A stretch of 64,000 nt of DNA from Parablautia sp. Marseille-Q6255. Lineage in GTDB: Bacteria; Bacillota; Clostridia; Lachnospirales; Lachnospiraceae. The position numbers were made by a program, and so were the translations under genes. Within the stretch, counting starts at the first letter, position 1. Every line of letters starts with the position of its first letter. The stretch lies in NCBI RefSeq assembly GCF_951230155.1, contig NZ_CATNVD010000002.1, positions 62,001 through 126,000 on the forward strand, given 5' to 3'. Under the pieces are notes generated by a model, which worked only from the letters and a program-made list of their open reading frames with translations, was not told the DNA's origin and ran no database searches. Below, in pieces: positions 63,231-64,000 of the stretch.

Positions 63231-64000
63231 ATTATATTTTTGTACAAATACAAAAATGTCTAAGGGGCTGACAGAAAGCCTGAGTTACCTGAAGGATCTG
63301 CAAACACTCCTGTCTGATCTGCCCCAAAAAGATATTGAGCTGGCTGTCATGCTTCCATTTACAGCACTTTATCCGGCAAGGCAGATCTGTTTAAAGAGCA
63401 ATATCCTTCTTGGTGCACAAAACGTATGTCAGGAAACAGATTTTTCTTTTACGGGAGAAATATCAGCTCCCATGCTAAAAGAACTGAATCTGGACTGTGT
63501 CATGATCGGACATTCCGAGCGGAGAAGAAAAGCAGGTGAAACAGATTCCATGATCAACCAGAAAGTCCTCTTTGCCCTTTCCGAAAACCTGACTGTATTC
63601 CTTGGCATCAGCGAAACTGCTTCTGAAAAACAATATATGATCTCTGACGAGGTTCTGCGCATTCAGCTAAAACGCAGTCTGTACGGAATCAGAGCAGAGC
63701 AGGTACCGCTGCTTCGTATTTTATACGAACCTGCATGGGCGATCGGCAAAGACAGCTCCTGCATCCCGCCTGATTACGTAGGAAAAAAACACAATACCAT
63801 ACGATCCTGTCTGTGCGAATTATTTGGTTCCGATACTGGCAGCAGCATTCCTGTTATTTATGGCGGCAGTGTCAGCCCGTCCAATGCGTGTCGGCTGATC
63901 GATCAGCCAAATGTCGATGGTCTTGGTATCGGACGCAGCGCATGGGACGCTTTTACGTTTAACTGCCTCATCAGAAACGTACAAGAACATGTAAATCAAT
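63220..64000 (+). CDS. Triosephosphate isomerase-like enzyme, cut by the window end
   Basis: At least 260 residues, with no stop before 64000. The catalytic set of TIM is present: N-T-K near the start (Lys12), H in I-G-H-S-E-R-R, E in Y-E-P-A-W-A-I-G, and the phosphate loops Y-G-G-S-V and G-L-G-I-G-R-S-A-W. The sequence is divergent from the housekeeping TIM. Its ATG overlaps the permease stop. In such operons TIM-like proteins can act on tetrulose phosphates (the EryH case), so the substrate may be a tetritol or pentitol derivative rather than triose phosphate (inference). Confidence 0.88.
   Translation, partial: MQNKLYFCTNTKMSKGLTESLSYLKDLQTLLSDLPQKDIELAVMLPFTALYPARQICLKSNILLGAQNVCQETDFSFTGEISAPMLKELNLDCVMIGHSERRRKAGETDSMINQKVLFALSENLTVFLGISETASEKQYMISDEVLRIQLKRSLYGIRAEQVPLLRILYEPAWAIGKDSSCIPPDYVGKKHNTIRSCLCELFGSDTGSSIPVIYGGSVSPSNACRLIDQPNVDGLGIGRSAWDAFTFNCLIRNVQEHVNQ

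Overview
The window looks like a chromosome segment of an anaerobic Clostridia-class Firmicute, most likely Lachnospiraceae (inferred from gene content). Signs are a PerR gene followed by a reverse-type rubrerythrin, XpaC/TelA, a SpoIIQ-like sporulation protein, a YesM/YesN-type two-component system, YesL, AGGAGG ribosome binding sites throughout and class C group II introns placed behind terminators.

Layout. 1-12.4 kb: tadA, tRNA-Ser(CGA), two CobW-type (COG0523) GTPases for metal handling, a zinc-ribbon membrane protein, a class I aminotransferase in an operon with a small metallopeptidase, a TelA/XpaC pair, a secreted NlpC/P60 wall hydrolase with a long Ala/Gln repeat, and trxB. 12.5-13.7 kb: perR and reverse rubrerythrin, each with a near-consensus promoter and a shared operator-like element. 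13.7-14.9 kb: a remnant of an integrated rolling-circle plasmid, with an origin-like region and a Rep gene cut off just after Walker A. 14.9-23.9 kb: alpha/beta hydrolase, GIY-YIG protein, SpoIIQ-like protein, glgP, ileS.

24-51.5 kb is the main accessory region and is visibly more A+T-rich than its flanks. About 20 genes run on the minus strand from 48950 to 26065: three PfkB-type kinases whose catalytic motif ends G-C-G-N instead of G-A-G-D, a BMP-type nucleoside ABC transporter, a BtpA/SgcQ protein, a small membrane protein, a GRP/DMT transporter, five SIS-domain proteins, one single-domain and one tandem YjbQ protein, two MFS transporters and a nucleoside hydrolase. A divergent winged-helix/PfkB-like regulator and a HAD phosphatase face it. 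I read this as an uncharacterised catabolic island for a nucleoside-like or sugar-conjugate substrate: import, cleavage, phosphorylation, then SIS-catalysed isomerisation or deglycation. The substrate is not visible from sequence. Two 1,910-nt copies of a class C group II intron, apparently the same element, sit behind terminator hairpins, one at the end of this operon and one inside it.

51.6-64 kb: a YesL-like protein and a membrane protein; a YesM-type sensor kinase with a YesN-type regulator split into two overlapping frames at a -1 slippery heptamer; then a sugar ABC system (two paralogous binding proteins, an SIS phosphosugar isomerase, an ATPase, two permeases) ending in a triosephosphate-isomerase-like gene that runs off the window. 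The kinase/regulator pair probably controls this transporter operon: a direct repeat with 21-bp spacing lies just upstream of its first gene.
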